This document shows positions 33,932 to 44,365 of a stretch of 64,000 bases of DNA, piece by piece. Below the pieces are notes generated by a model. That model searched no databases, was not told where the DNA came from, and worked only from the letters and a program-made list of their open reading frames with translations. How positions within the stretch are numbered: the first letter of the stretch is position 1; every line of letters begins with the position of its first letter. The stretch comes from Zea mays (lineage: Eukaryota > Streptophyta > Magnoliopsida > Poales > Poaceae): contig NC_050097.1 of assembly GCF_902167145.1 (NCBI RefSeq), forward strand, positions 117,151,982-117,215,981, in the 5' to 3' direction. A program made the translations under genes and the position numbers.

Positions 33932-35491
33932 ATGTCCAAACGCCGTCGGGCAGACGATTCAGACTATAACCCTGCCACAAACTCTGAGGCTCAATCATCA
34001 GCTGGAGGCAGTGTTTCATTGGATACTGAAGATGCTCCCCACCCTCATCCAGACTATCCTATTGATATTACAAGATGGACATATCCCAGGATGCGATTTT
34101 CCATGGCTGAGTATTCCTCTAGGAGGACCGTGGATCAATTTTCACTTCCCAATGACACCAACATCCAATACTTCCATACTCATTTACAGTTTGATGTTTT
34201 CTGGGGTACTCTGATGGACATAAAATTTCATAAGCATCAAGTTATTGACTAGGACTATATGCAGAGTCAAACAATTATGGAAGGATTACTCGCTAAGTTC
34301 CAGGCATGTGGTTTGTATGAGTTCATGGGTCAACGAACTAACTTCAATAAACTAACTGTCAAGTAGTTTCTTGCAACTGCTGAAATGAATATTGAAGATC
34401 AACTAATTGTCTGGATGACTGGGTTTAAGTGATATGTGGCTACATTTGATGAATTTGCAGCGGCTAATAGTCTGAATTATGCAATTATTTCTTAGGGAGT
34501 AGATCTTTATACTGAGGACCAGTTTGAAGATTTTGCTTAGTATTATGAACCTGCCAGGCTGGGTATACCTAGACGTTTCGGCGAGACTCCAGGCCTACGT
34601 CATCATCCTACAGTCATCAACAAGATTGCTAGAGTCACCATTCTTCTAAAGAGTGTGGACAAAAGCAGGATCCGGGACAAATTCTAGAATATTATTGATC
34701 GTGTCATGAAGGGGGAGGTCATGGATGTTGTTCTCTTTATGATGTGATAGTTAAATGATCTGAAGATGGACAAGAACCAGAATCTGACATATGCTCCATA
34801 TATTATGGCTCTGATTAAAGCCAAAACCACATTCGAAGGGCAATGTGAAACTGCTCACACTCTGTTCAGGCCATTCAAAAATGAAATTGATTTTCTTACT
34901 AGGCCTCTCACACCGTTTCCTGATGATGAGGGAGCACAGGGAGATGCTTTTGATGATCAGCTTGAAGCGCATCCCGCTCAGCAAATGCCACCACCTCCAC
35001 CTCCACAGCAGCAAGGACAGTACTACCAGCCTGCACGTGGCTATTTTGATCCCTATTTTCAACAAATGCATCAAGGGCTCCAGACTCATATTGATGGTCA
35101 GTTTCAAGGCATGATGTCACATGTCGATGACCGGTTTGATCACATGCAATCCACATTTGATGGTTAATTCTCTGATTTGCATGATCAATTTACCGTTGTT
35201 GACACTCAGCTGGATGGGATTCATACACAGTTCAATGATCTTCGTTCTCATATTCAATCTACTGTGCATGATCCAATTATGAGCAGAATGAACAACATGC
35301 AACACATCTTTCAAGATAATATGGGAGCTTTGTCCAGCCAATTTGAATCTCTGTCTACCAGTTACAACATTCACTCACTGGATGAAAGACAACAACAACT
35401 TCAGAATGATTTCAGTCAGTTCACATCAATATTTGATAGTTTTAGCTCTCACTTTTACAATATGTATCCTCGTCCTCCACCTAGTGTGTAA
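33932..35491 (+). pseudogene. Long accessory ORF (env-like position) of a Sirevirus-type copia element, with many stops
   Basis: Start MSKRRRADDSDYNPA at 33932 (upstream in-frame ATG 33830). One frame can be followed to 35491 through stops at about 34250, 34364, 34430, 34493, 34538, 34685, 34745-34750 and 35165, with no frameshift needed. The first half is a folded-looking region (WTYPRMRFSMAEYSSRR, LQFDVFWGTLMDIKFH). A proline/glutamine linker (MPPPPPPQQQ) follows, then a glutamine/aspartate-rich coiled-coil tail (HIDGQFQGMMSHVDDRFDHM). Its place after RNase H and before a polypurine-rich 3' region fits the env-like gene of Sireviruses, but I see no signal peptide or transmembrane segment, so a gag-like or other accessory role is equally possible. 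Confidence 0.6.
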
Positions 35492-35514
35492 TGATGTCCC
35501 CTTTGTGGAAATTG

Positions 35515-35925
35515 ATGCCAAAGGGGGGAGAAGTGATGATTCAGGAGGAGCTTGTTGTATCTATGTTTTATGCTTTATGCTACTAAGTCATTATGCTACT
35601 TTGAGAGAAGTGATGATTCAGGGGGAGATTGCTGTATCTATTCAGGGGGAGCTTGTTGTATCTATGTTTTATGCTTTATGCTACTAAGTCATTATGCTAC
35701 TTTGAACTATGTTTGAATTTTTTATCTTTTAAGACTCTATCCGTTGAATTTTTAATGGTTAATCGAAGTAATATTTCTCTTGTTGCTTTCATTTTTTACA
35801 TACTATTATTTCTATGTGCCTCGATAACCAAGATTATAGGAAGGTCTCCGCCAAAACTCTGATATACTATGTGTGTGAATTCGTGATCTGGATATTCTCT
35901 ATGCACACATATAGGGGGAGTTATT
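35515..35925 (+). repeat. Cluster of polypurine-tract motifs and a direct repeat (Sirevirus 3' region)
   Basis: GGGGGGAG/GGGGGAG tracts occur near 35523, 35619, 35645 and 35913. They are set in a duplicated segment (GAAGTGATGATTCAGG to CTACTTTGA) at about 35530-35605 and 35608-35704. Multiple PPTs are a hallmark of Sireviruses. Confidence 0.75.
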
Positions 35926-36109
35926 CCTATTCTCTGAGTTTTTCTGTGCTGACTTATCAACATTTCAGATGAACCTCAAAATCAAGATAAGTCACTCAAA
36001 ACTCATCTCAAATCTTTCTTATACCCAGAATGTAAGAAAGGCTGGGAAACAAAATTTACTTTTCTCTAAAATATGCAACGTTGTCATCAATTACAAAAAA
36101 TGGAGAGAT

Positions 36110-37673
36110 TGTGAATCATCTAGGCCCCTAAGTGGTGTTTTGTTAATTAATGACAACTGACATGGACTAACAATTCTTGGAGGTATAAGAATGCAGGACT
36201 GGACCACAAGACATAGTAAAGTCTTTGGGACTCATAACCATTGATTGTGGATCAAGTGAAGGCAAAGGTAAAACATAGGTTTTTGCTTTTATTGGTCAGC
36301 AGGTGTTTAGAGAAGAAATTGACTGGATTAATATGATAAACAGTTGTACTATTAAGAGGGGTCAATGAACTTGCATGGTGTAAAACTTAGTGCCTCGTAG
36401 AGCATAAACGGCAGCATGTGCATGAGAGCTAACAGCGCTACGGGTTTCGAAATTAGGATTCTTTTGAACTAGCGCAAAATCTGTTTTCTCTATGGTCGGC
36501 GGACCGTCCGGGCCAGAAGGCCGGACCGTCCACGACTCTGCCAGAGAGGTCTGCTAGCCGTCTGTCTCTATCTTCTTTTGGCGGTCCGTCCGGGCCAGGA
36601 GGCCGGACCATCCGCATAAGATGAATTGAGTTTGGACAAGGACGGTGTGTTTTGAGACCTTGTACTAGGGACTGTTCGGGGTTTTTAGCCGGACGGTAAG
36701 TGGTCCATGTGCAGACCGTCCGGCCATGAATGGTGGATAGTCCGCTCGAGTTACTTATGTAATTCTATGTTGTCAGGTCCTGGACCGTCCGGCCCTGGAT
36801 GGTGGACCGTCCGACCTTGACTTTTCTGACAGCTCTAACAGGTTCCAAACGGTTGATATAGCCATTACTGATACGACGGACCGTCTGGCCATAGGGCGCG
36901 GACGGTTCGCGTGTGCGCAGAAGCTGTGCTAGTTGCACATAACGGTATGTATGTGTTGAGGGCTATAAATAGAAGTGGAGCTCGTGTGCGAGGGCTTTCT
37001 TGGCCACTCCTAGCACACATTGAGCTTATTTATGATCCTCCCACTCAAATACTCACACTAGTTGATTGAGATCGCATTCTAGTGAGTAATTGAGACACTA
37101 GTGCATTTGCATTCATTGTGATATTTTGAGGCACTAGGTGGTACATTGGGCAAGCGTCATCGACTTGTTACTCTTGGAGGTTGCCACCTCCTAGACGGCT
37201 CGGGTGTTGTCTCCGTCGATCTCTCCGTGAAGATTGTGGAGGAGTCACGGGATTGATTGTGAGGGGTTCGCGCCCACCTCGCCGGAGCAGCAAAGGCGAT
37301 GCTAGTGGAATCGAGGTATTGAGTGAGTTCTTGTCCACTTGGCTCAAAGATCAAGTTGTGTCTTGGTAGAGGAGCAAGTGAGAGCTTGAATTCCACCTCA
37401 ACATAGATTAGGGGTGAACGATAAATCACTGATACCACGGGATAAATTTTGGTGTCTCTCTCTCAACTTTTATACATTACTTACAAGTAGTTGGTAATTT
37501 GTATATTGTCTATCTTGTGTGGTGTTAGCTTAAATTACCCATTATATTTTGTTGTCTCATCAAGGCTAGTAATTTTATATCTCTTGTCGATTTGATTAAA
37601 TTTCTCTAGTGTATTTTATTTTTAGTCAAAACCGTCTATTCACCCCCCTCTAGCCGGTGTCCTAGATCCTACA
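36110..37673 (+). repeat. Sirevirus-type copia LTR (3' LTR of the element above)
   Basis: Begins TGTGAATCATCTAGGCCCC right after a purine-rich AAAAATGGAGAGAT. Ends near GTCCTAGATCCTACA; the exact 3' base is uncertain. It holds the TTAATTAATGACAACTGACA block, GGACCGTCC motif clusters, and a GGGCTATAAATAGAAG promoter box at about 36959. About 1.56 kb. The related fragment is at 11171-11575. Confidence 0.75.
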
Positions 37674-38309
37674 CTCACGGTTAAGAGCGGCCTTGGGGTC
37701 CTCTTTGATTAGAGATACTGATGGTTTGAGATGTTATGGTTCTATTAACGGTTTTTGGTTCGATGATGATGATAATGTTCCTCGATGAGGAAAGGATTCA
37801 TGGGTTGGTTATTGCTAAAACTTGGCTTCCACTAATAATAAATACCTGACCAACTAAAAGCAACTGCTTTGAGCTTAACCCCACATAAAAATAGTCCACC
37901 TCAGCCAAACGGGACATTTGCTGAATACGTTGATGTGTACTCACCCTTGCTTTCACAAAACACCAGGTTGCCTTTGGTGCAATCTATGCTCAGGTAAAGA
38001 AGGAGAAGAAGACGCTGAGACGGATCTCCAGGAGTCCCAGGACTTCAACGAGTTCGAGGATTAGACTAGCGACCTCCCCTAGTCAGCTGCCTGTGGTGGG
38101 TTTATTTACATTGCCTGTATTTCTATTATGTGCACTTTGATTTATATTATGTAAATGACTCTAGTCTTTAATATGATTACATACTCTTTATTGTTATTCG
38201 AAGCATTGTGCTATGATGAGTCATTTATGTAATCGCTGTGTATGTGAATTTCTGATCCTAACATGTAGATGGTTTGCATTCGGTTTACCTTCCAAAGCCT
38301 GGTGTGACA
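37674..38309 (-). mobile_element. Gypsy LTR fragment, minus orientation
   Basis: On minus it begins TGTCACACCAGGCTTTGGAA at 38309, a common start for grass gypsy LTRs, and runs to the copia LTR edge. Typical internal blocks (AACGGGACATTTGCTGA, TGATGTGTACTCACCCTTGC on plus) are present. Truncated at the left; no coding part. Confidence 0.6.
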
Positions 38310-38641
38310 GGGAAAGAGGGAGGCGGCACGCGAGAGGCTGACCTGAGGGCCCCGAGTGTCGAGACCTTCGTCTCCCTCTTGCCCGTGCATGGCACAGAGT
38401 GCCATGGTCGGAATCGGCGATTGGTGGGGGTCGAGGGTAGGTCGGCCGGTGGCGGTTGCTCGGGGAGCTTGCCTCCTCGACGCAACATGGTTGTGGGCAC
38501 ACACCAGCGATGATAGAGAAGGGAGGGAGAAAAGAGGAGAGAAGATCGGTCGTTCTCAGCCACGGTGGAGCTCGACCGAGCAGCTCGACGGAGAGGACGG
38601 CGACTCTCCGGGCGCGGCCAACATGCGGACGGCAGACGCGG
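38310..38641 (-). mobile_element. Left part of a GC-rich gypsy-type LTR split by the LARD-like element
   Basis: GC-rich, non-coding, and continuous with 51542-52420 once the LARD-like insertion and one CGCGG copy are removed. The continuation ends GGTGTTACA at 52420, that is, a minus-strand start TGTAACACCCTGAATT. The left border at 38310 is set only by the neighbouring LTR start. Confidence 0.55.
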
Positions 38642-41521
38642 TGTGGCAGAACCTCCCAAGTTATTGGGCCCACATGCACCTGCTCTTGTCTCAAAGACCT
38701 CAGACGGCTATGCATGTGCACCAGATAACTTAACAGGATCCGTCCGAGTGTCCCAAGGACCCTGGATAAACCACTTACAACCAGGACCACAAGATTAAGT
38801 AAACACAAATCACACACCAACATTTGCAGTGGAATTTCTTGCTCAATGTCTGGTCCCATTTTAAACTATTTCAAAACTTTGGCGCCTGACAGAGAGGGCC
38901 ATGCCTGGATAATGAATTTATCAACGTCTTGATGCCTTCATTATCCCAAGCCCATTTTCTTGTTTGTAAAAAAACATGAGTCGTAGGTCAAAAACATTTT
39001 TCTTAGTCTATCAGCATGACTAAGCATCTCTAGCTTTTATAAAACAGGTGACAAGGTATGGTAATCGATCTTTTAAGGATGGTAATGCATCAAGTGTTTA
39101 ATTAATCAACTCCTATCACCTAATGCAACATATAAATGATAAAATTTTGTAAACACAAGGGAGGTGGCAAATGCACCAGGACTTGCCTGGGATAAACACT
39201 ATGTTAGTGTGGTTAGATGACGACCACTTGGTAAGCATCTTCCATCTTGGTACTTGATCAGATCATCAAATTTTCAGGTTTATTCATCAGCATCACCTTG
39301 AGATTAATCCATCCTTTGTCCTCCACATTACGTGATCAACTAGCGTACCTAATGAGATGTGCAATGCATATGTATGAATATAAGAAGTAATAGCAAGACT
39401 AAATAATTTGTCACAGAAATGAATTAAACACTTAATGACGAGGCATTACAATACTTCATCAGCAACCGCTAGTTATCGACATATGACTAAATGCAATAAT
39501 TATGCCTTTCTAGATTAACTAGACCTATTGCGAATATCACGAAATAGTAAACTATACAATAAATACAATACTCACGTTCCTCCCGTTTAATCGGATCTAA
39601 TGCTATTATCAAGTAAGAATAAATTATAAACACCCACTATCACCCTTAGTTAAAATATATAATCGGAGGTCTAATAAAACTTAGACTAAGGATAGAAGCA
39701 ATATAATTAATTTTCTAAACCACTTTTCTAAATAATTAGAATCACACTAATTAAAGGGGGCATCGCACTATCTGATCGAGTGGATAAACGCACCAAATAA
39801 CATACAATTCCATGAGATTATATTCATAACAACTTAAATACTTAAAACACTTATGTGCACTACCCATCGATGGTTTTCATATTTCAATAGAAACAAACAT
39901 ATACAACTATAAGACTCCATTAATCAAGACAAGAACTAACCACATCTAGTTACCCACACAAAAGAAACTTCAAGCAATCATTTCATATTTGGTGAATTTG
40001 GCAGCAGAACAACAGCTATTTGTTTAGCTCATAACTAACAAAATATACATCCAAAAATAGTAAACTAGGACTTTCTGAAAAGTTTATAAAGTCCTCTATA
40101 ACTTTTGTATTATCATCATAACAAGATTTGACCTTTAAAAAGGTCAAACAGAACTAAACATAAATTATGTCCAGATTTGGACAGAATTCGACTACTTACT
40201 TCAAAAATCCATAAATGGAGTTTCAGGCTTTCAAATCAGGTGATCCTAGACTTTTTAGAAAGCTAATAGAATTGTCTACAATTCATTTATAAACGTCTCA
40301 GGTTAGTTCAATGCATATAAAGGTCAAAAGACATAAGAAAGGCTCTGCTGTCCAAATTTGGACAGATTTAGAGATTGCACTTCAAACAGCTGTAAATTTA
40401 CTTATAGATCACCAAAAAGGGTGATCCAAAATTTGTTAGAAATCTTAAGAAAAGTACTACAATTCTTCTATAATTACTAAGGGTTGATTCTCAACTTAGA
40501 TTTGCCAAACAATCCAATTTTCGAAACCTGTACAGAATTTGGACAGATTCTGAAACTGGACTTGGAAAAATCATGACTCCTAAACTACTAAACCTATGGT
40601 CATGAAATGTTTACACAAGTAAGATAAAAAAATTATCTACAACTTTTATATATCACACATTCACAGAAAACATGATTTACTTCACTAAACTAGCTGCGCA
40701 ATTAAAACTGTACCTGCATCCCTAAACAGCAAGAATCCTAATTTAACTCCTATATTAGGGCTAAAACCACCTAATATAACAAGACATTTCAATAACACTT
40801 CAGATGTAACTACACGAGATATAAAGCCAATTCTAAGCCACAAGTATCATGACCGATGTATTACCAATTAGTTGAGTTAAATGATTCATATCTACTTGAA
40901 CATTCCATACCCAAACACTTGGGATTTTTTTTGCTCCTCAACAAAAATACAACCATACACACAATTAATAGCAGGCAACCAACGCCGATATGGAATTGAA
41001 TAGAGAAGGAACATCGAGATCTCACCAGGGTGACGACAATGCAATCGGGACTGCACAGATCAAGGTGCAGCACACTGCGACATTTTGTCGAGCACATCGA
41101 ATGCAGGATAATAAGAACAGTGAGGGGCTCACCAAGGGTGTGCTATGTCGCGTTGGGGCTGCGCGGATCGGATCGATGCACGCGACGTGGAGATCGCGGG
41201 GCTGCTGCTGCTCGTGCATGGAGGAGGTCGACGTAGGCAGAACGACAACCGAACAGGGGTTGCACAGATCGACGGCAGAGCTCGCTACGCGATGATGCCA
41301 GGACGGCAGCGCAAATCGACGGCGAGACGAGCAGCGCTAGGTGCTGACTGGAAGGAGCAGCGAGACAAACGTGACCAAGCCTGGGATGGAGTCGCAACGA
41401 CCGACGGCGAGCTGCTCACCGGCAGGAGATGAAGGGCGCTGATGCCCACAACCAAGGCGAGGACGAGTGGATGAGCAAGGGCGAGCTCGACCATGGAGGG
41501 GCACCGACCAGGGAAGTGCAA

Positions 41522-42887
41522 CACTACCGGAATTTGGCTCTTTGTCGAGTGCCAAATTCTTTGCCGAGTGTTTTTTTTCGGGCACTCGGCAAAGAAGCTC
41601 TTTGTCGAGTGCCACGCAAAAAACCCTCGGTAAAAGAAAACACTCGGCGAAGAGTTTATTTGCCGAGTGTTATTTTTTTGACACTCGGCAAAGAGCTCTT
41701 TGCCGAGTGTCAAAAATATAACACTCGGCAAAGAGCTCTTTGCCGAGTGTTTTTTTTCAACACTAGGCAAAGATAATTTTAAAATCACATTTTAAAGCAG
41801 TAAATTAATTCAAATGAAAAAGTTTTCAACTACAAATTTGTATAACTCTTCATGATGTACAATTTATATTTTAAACATTTCTTCAGATGACAAAGTACAA
41901 ATAAATTTGTTCATAAAACCTATATCTCTCGTAGTTTATGAAACTACGAGAAAGATGTATAGAATTTGTGCATATTGTTAGAACCATCATGTGAGATGAA
42001 CAAATGACCAAACAACCAAAATAAACTTTGTAGATCTTGAGAAGTTATAGAAGTTTGTAGTTGACAACTTTTTCATTTGAAGTCATATTGTCAACGAAAA
42101 CTACGTCTGAATTTAAAAAATTTAAAATTTGAATTTTAAAAACGGCCTCGAAATAAAAAACCACCAACATGAAAGTTGTAGGTATTGAAGAGTTCTGAAA
42201 CTTTGTAGTTGACATTGTTTTGGTTTGAAATCATCTTGTAATGCAAAATTATGTTTGAATTTTGAAATTTAAAATTTTCAAACTACCTTGGATGGAAAAA
42301 CCACAAAAATAGAAGTTGTAGGTCTTGAAATTTAATGAAACTTTGTAATTGACAACTTTTTGATTTGAAATCATCTTATCATTCAAAAATTCGTGTAAAG
42401 TTTTAAATTTAAAATTCAAATTTTGTAAACGGACTCGGATGTAGAAACTATTAGAATATAACTTATAGATCTCAAAAGGTTATGCAACCTTATAGTTGGT
42501 CACATTTTCAAATAAATTCATTTAGTGCCTTAAATAATCAAATTACTTTCGGTCTGTTATAGTACATGAGAAATGAAAACGTAATATAGACATAATTGGT
42601 GTAGTAGTGTAGTGGTATAGGAGGGTATACGTGAGAGAGAGGTTGTGAGTTCGAATCTCACCATTTACGAAACATGTAAATTTGATTCAAAATAATAGTA
42701 AAAAATGATAGGGCGATGGGTAAGGTAAATTTGATTCAAAGTCTTTGCCGAGTGTCTAAAAAAAGTACTCGACAAAGAACCTTTTGCTGATAAAAAAATT
42801 ACTGAGTGTTCTTTGCCGAGTGTTACACTCAGCAAAGGCTTTGCCGAGTGTCTTAGACACTCGGCAAAGAACACGATTCCGGTAGTG
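41522..42887. mobile_element. Non-autonomous CACTA (En/Spm-type) transposon, 1366 bp
   Basis: Ends CACTACCGGAAT and ATTCCGGTAGTG, flanked by CAA at 41519-41521 and 42888-42890. Subterminal CTTTGCCGAGTG-type motifs in both orientations crowd the first 250 and last 170 bp; these are the expected transposase-binding repeats. The interior is AT-rich with no transposase. The other LTR has the unoccupied site AGTGCAAGG at 50511-50519 with a single CAA, which proves the boundaries. Confidence 0.97.
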
Positions 42888-42987
42888 CAAGGGCGAGCAC
42901 CAAGGAAGTGGGCATCGCTGGTGGCAGCCATGGGGAATGGCAAGGGAGAACGACCTTGGTTTCTAGAGTGTGGAAGATAGCTGGGAA

Positions 42988-43875
42988 TTGGATAAGGGAC
43001 GGGACAACGCTAGTAACCTAGACAAGGAAAAAGCACGGCAAGGAGATAAGGCAGTGGCCTTAAGCGGTGATAGGATAAGGAGAATTCAGATTTTTGTTTC
43101 TCCAATTTGTAACAAATGAAAACACCTATGAAATCTAGGATTTGAATCCGAACGAGATTCAAATAGACCAATCAAAACAATATCAATTTTAATATTTTTG
43201 GACTACGCTAACAATGGTAGGTATTTTTGGGATCAGATAAATTTCCATAGTTGTAGACAGTGGAACAGATTAATCACGAGTACTCAGTTCGGTTCTAGTT
43301 ATCTCGGTCCGATTTAATTTTGCATCAATATTGTTGTCGTCGAGTTCTAATAATATTTGCTTAGGGCAACAATCACAAGAGTGGGTCGGGATTCCAAATT
43401 CATGTTCTCTTAATCCATAAATTTTAAACAGTTGGATAAGGGAGGGGACAACGCTAGTAACCTAGACAAGGAAAAAGCACGGCAAGGAGCTAAGGCAGTG
43501 GCCTTAAGCGGTGATAGGATAAGGAGAATTCAAATTTTTGTTTCTCCAATTTGTAACAAAAGAAAACACCTATGAAATCTAGGATTTGAATCCGAACGAG
43601 ATTCAAATAGACCAATCAAAACAATATCAATTTTAATATTTTTGGACTACGCTAACAATGGTAGGTATTTTCGGGATTAGACAAATTTCCATAGTTGTAG
43701 ACAGTGGAACAGATTAATCACGAGTACTCAGTTCGGTTCTAGTTATCTCGGTCCGATTTAATTTTGCATCAATATTGTTGTCGTCGAGTTCTAATAATAT
43801 TTGCTTAGGACATCAATCACAAGAGTGGGTCGGGATTCCAAATTCATGTTCTCTTAATCCATAAATTTTAAATAG
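42988..43875. repeat. 444-bp tandem duplication in the left LTR
   Basis: TTGGATAAGGGA starts units at 42988 and 43432. The two units differ at only a few bases (for example GGAGATAAGG and GGAGCTAAGG). The right LTR has a single copy starting near 50620, so the duplication arose after insertion. Confidence 0.9.
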
Positions 43876-44353
43876 ACACAAGACTCAACATTTCGCGAAA
43901 TAAATACGCGAGATCGATGCGGCATCGAAATTGTGATCCTCTCGGAAGCGACGTCACGCATCGTTCACGTGGGCGAGAGGTTGTGCACTGTCCAAACACC
44001 GGTTAGCAACTGCCACGCGCCACGATGCCAGGCCACAGAGAGACACGTGTAACGCAAGCGTGAAAGAATTTCAAACGAAGTTTAAGGAACCAGATCCAAT
44101 TTCAAGGATATTAGTTTGGGCAAGACATTGATGGCTCAACCCAAACGATATTGGATTCAATGTTTCGGAAGATTACTAAAGTCTGAATTTTTGCAAAATA
44201 ATTTAGGACAATTTAAACAGATGGAGACAGACACGATATCAAAATCATGATAAACGAAAATGATTAAAATTTAGTGTCCATTTTATTCACCGCTATCACA
44301 TGTTAAAGTCTGCACTCATGGTCGAGCCGACGATAAAAACCTCTGGTGTTACA

Positions 44354-44365
44354 ACCCTCCCCCTT
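44354..44365 (-). other. Polypurine tract of the LARD-like element
   Basis: Minus-strand AAGGGGGAGGGT directly before the LTR start TGTAACACC. Confidence 0.8.

Larger units (their letters stand above)
38642..44353 (-). repeat. Left LTR of the LARD-like element (5712 bp)
   Basis: Homologous to 47304-51536. It holds a CACTA insertion (41522-42887), a 444-bp tandem duplication (42988-43875), and lacks the segment matching 47505-48404. It has no coding capacity; plus-strand frames near 41000-41500 are GC-rich chance ORFs shared with the other LTR. Confidence 0.9.

Noticed and set aside
40990..41776. ORFs on both strands in the left LTR and their counterparts at 49829-50690
   Set aside because: They occur in both LTRs in GC-rich patches, have no conserved domain, and some cross the CACTA border, so they are not genes.
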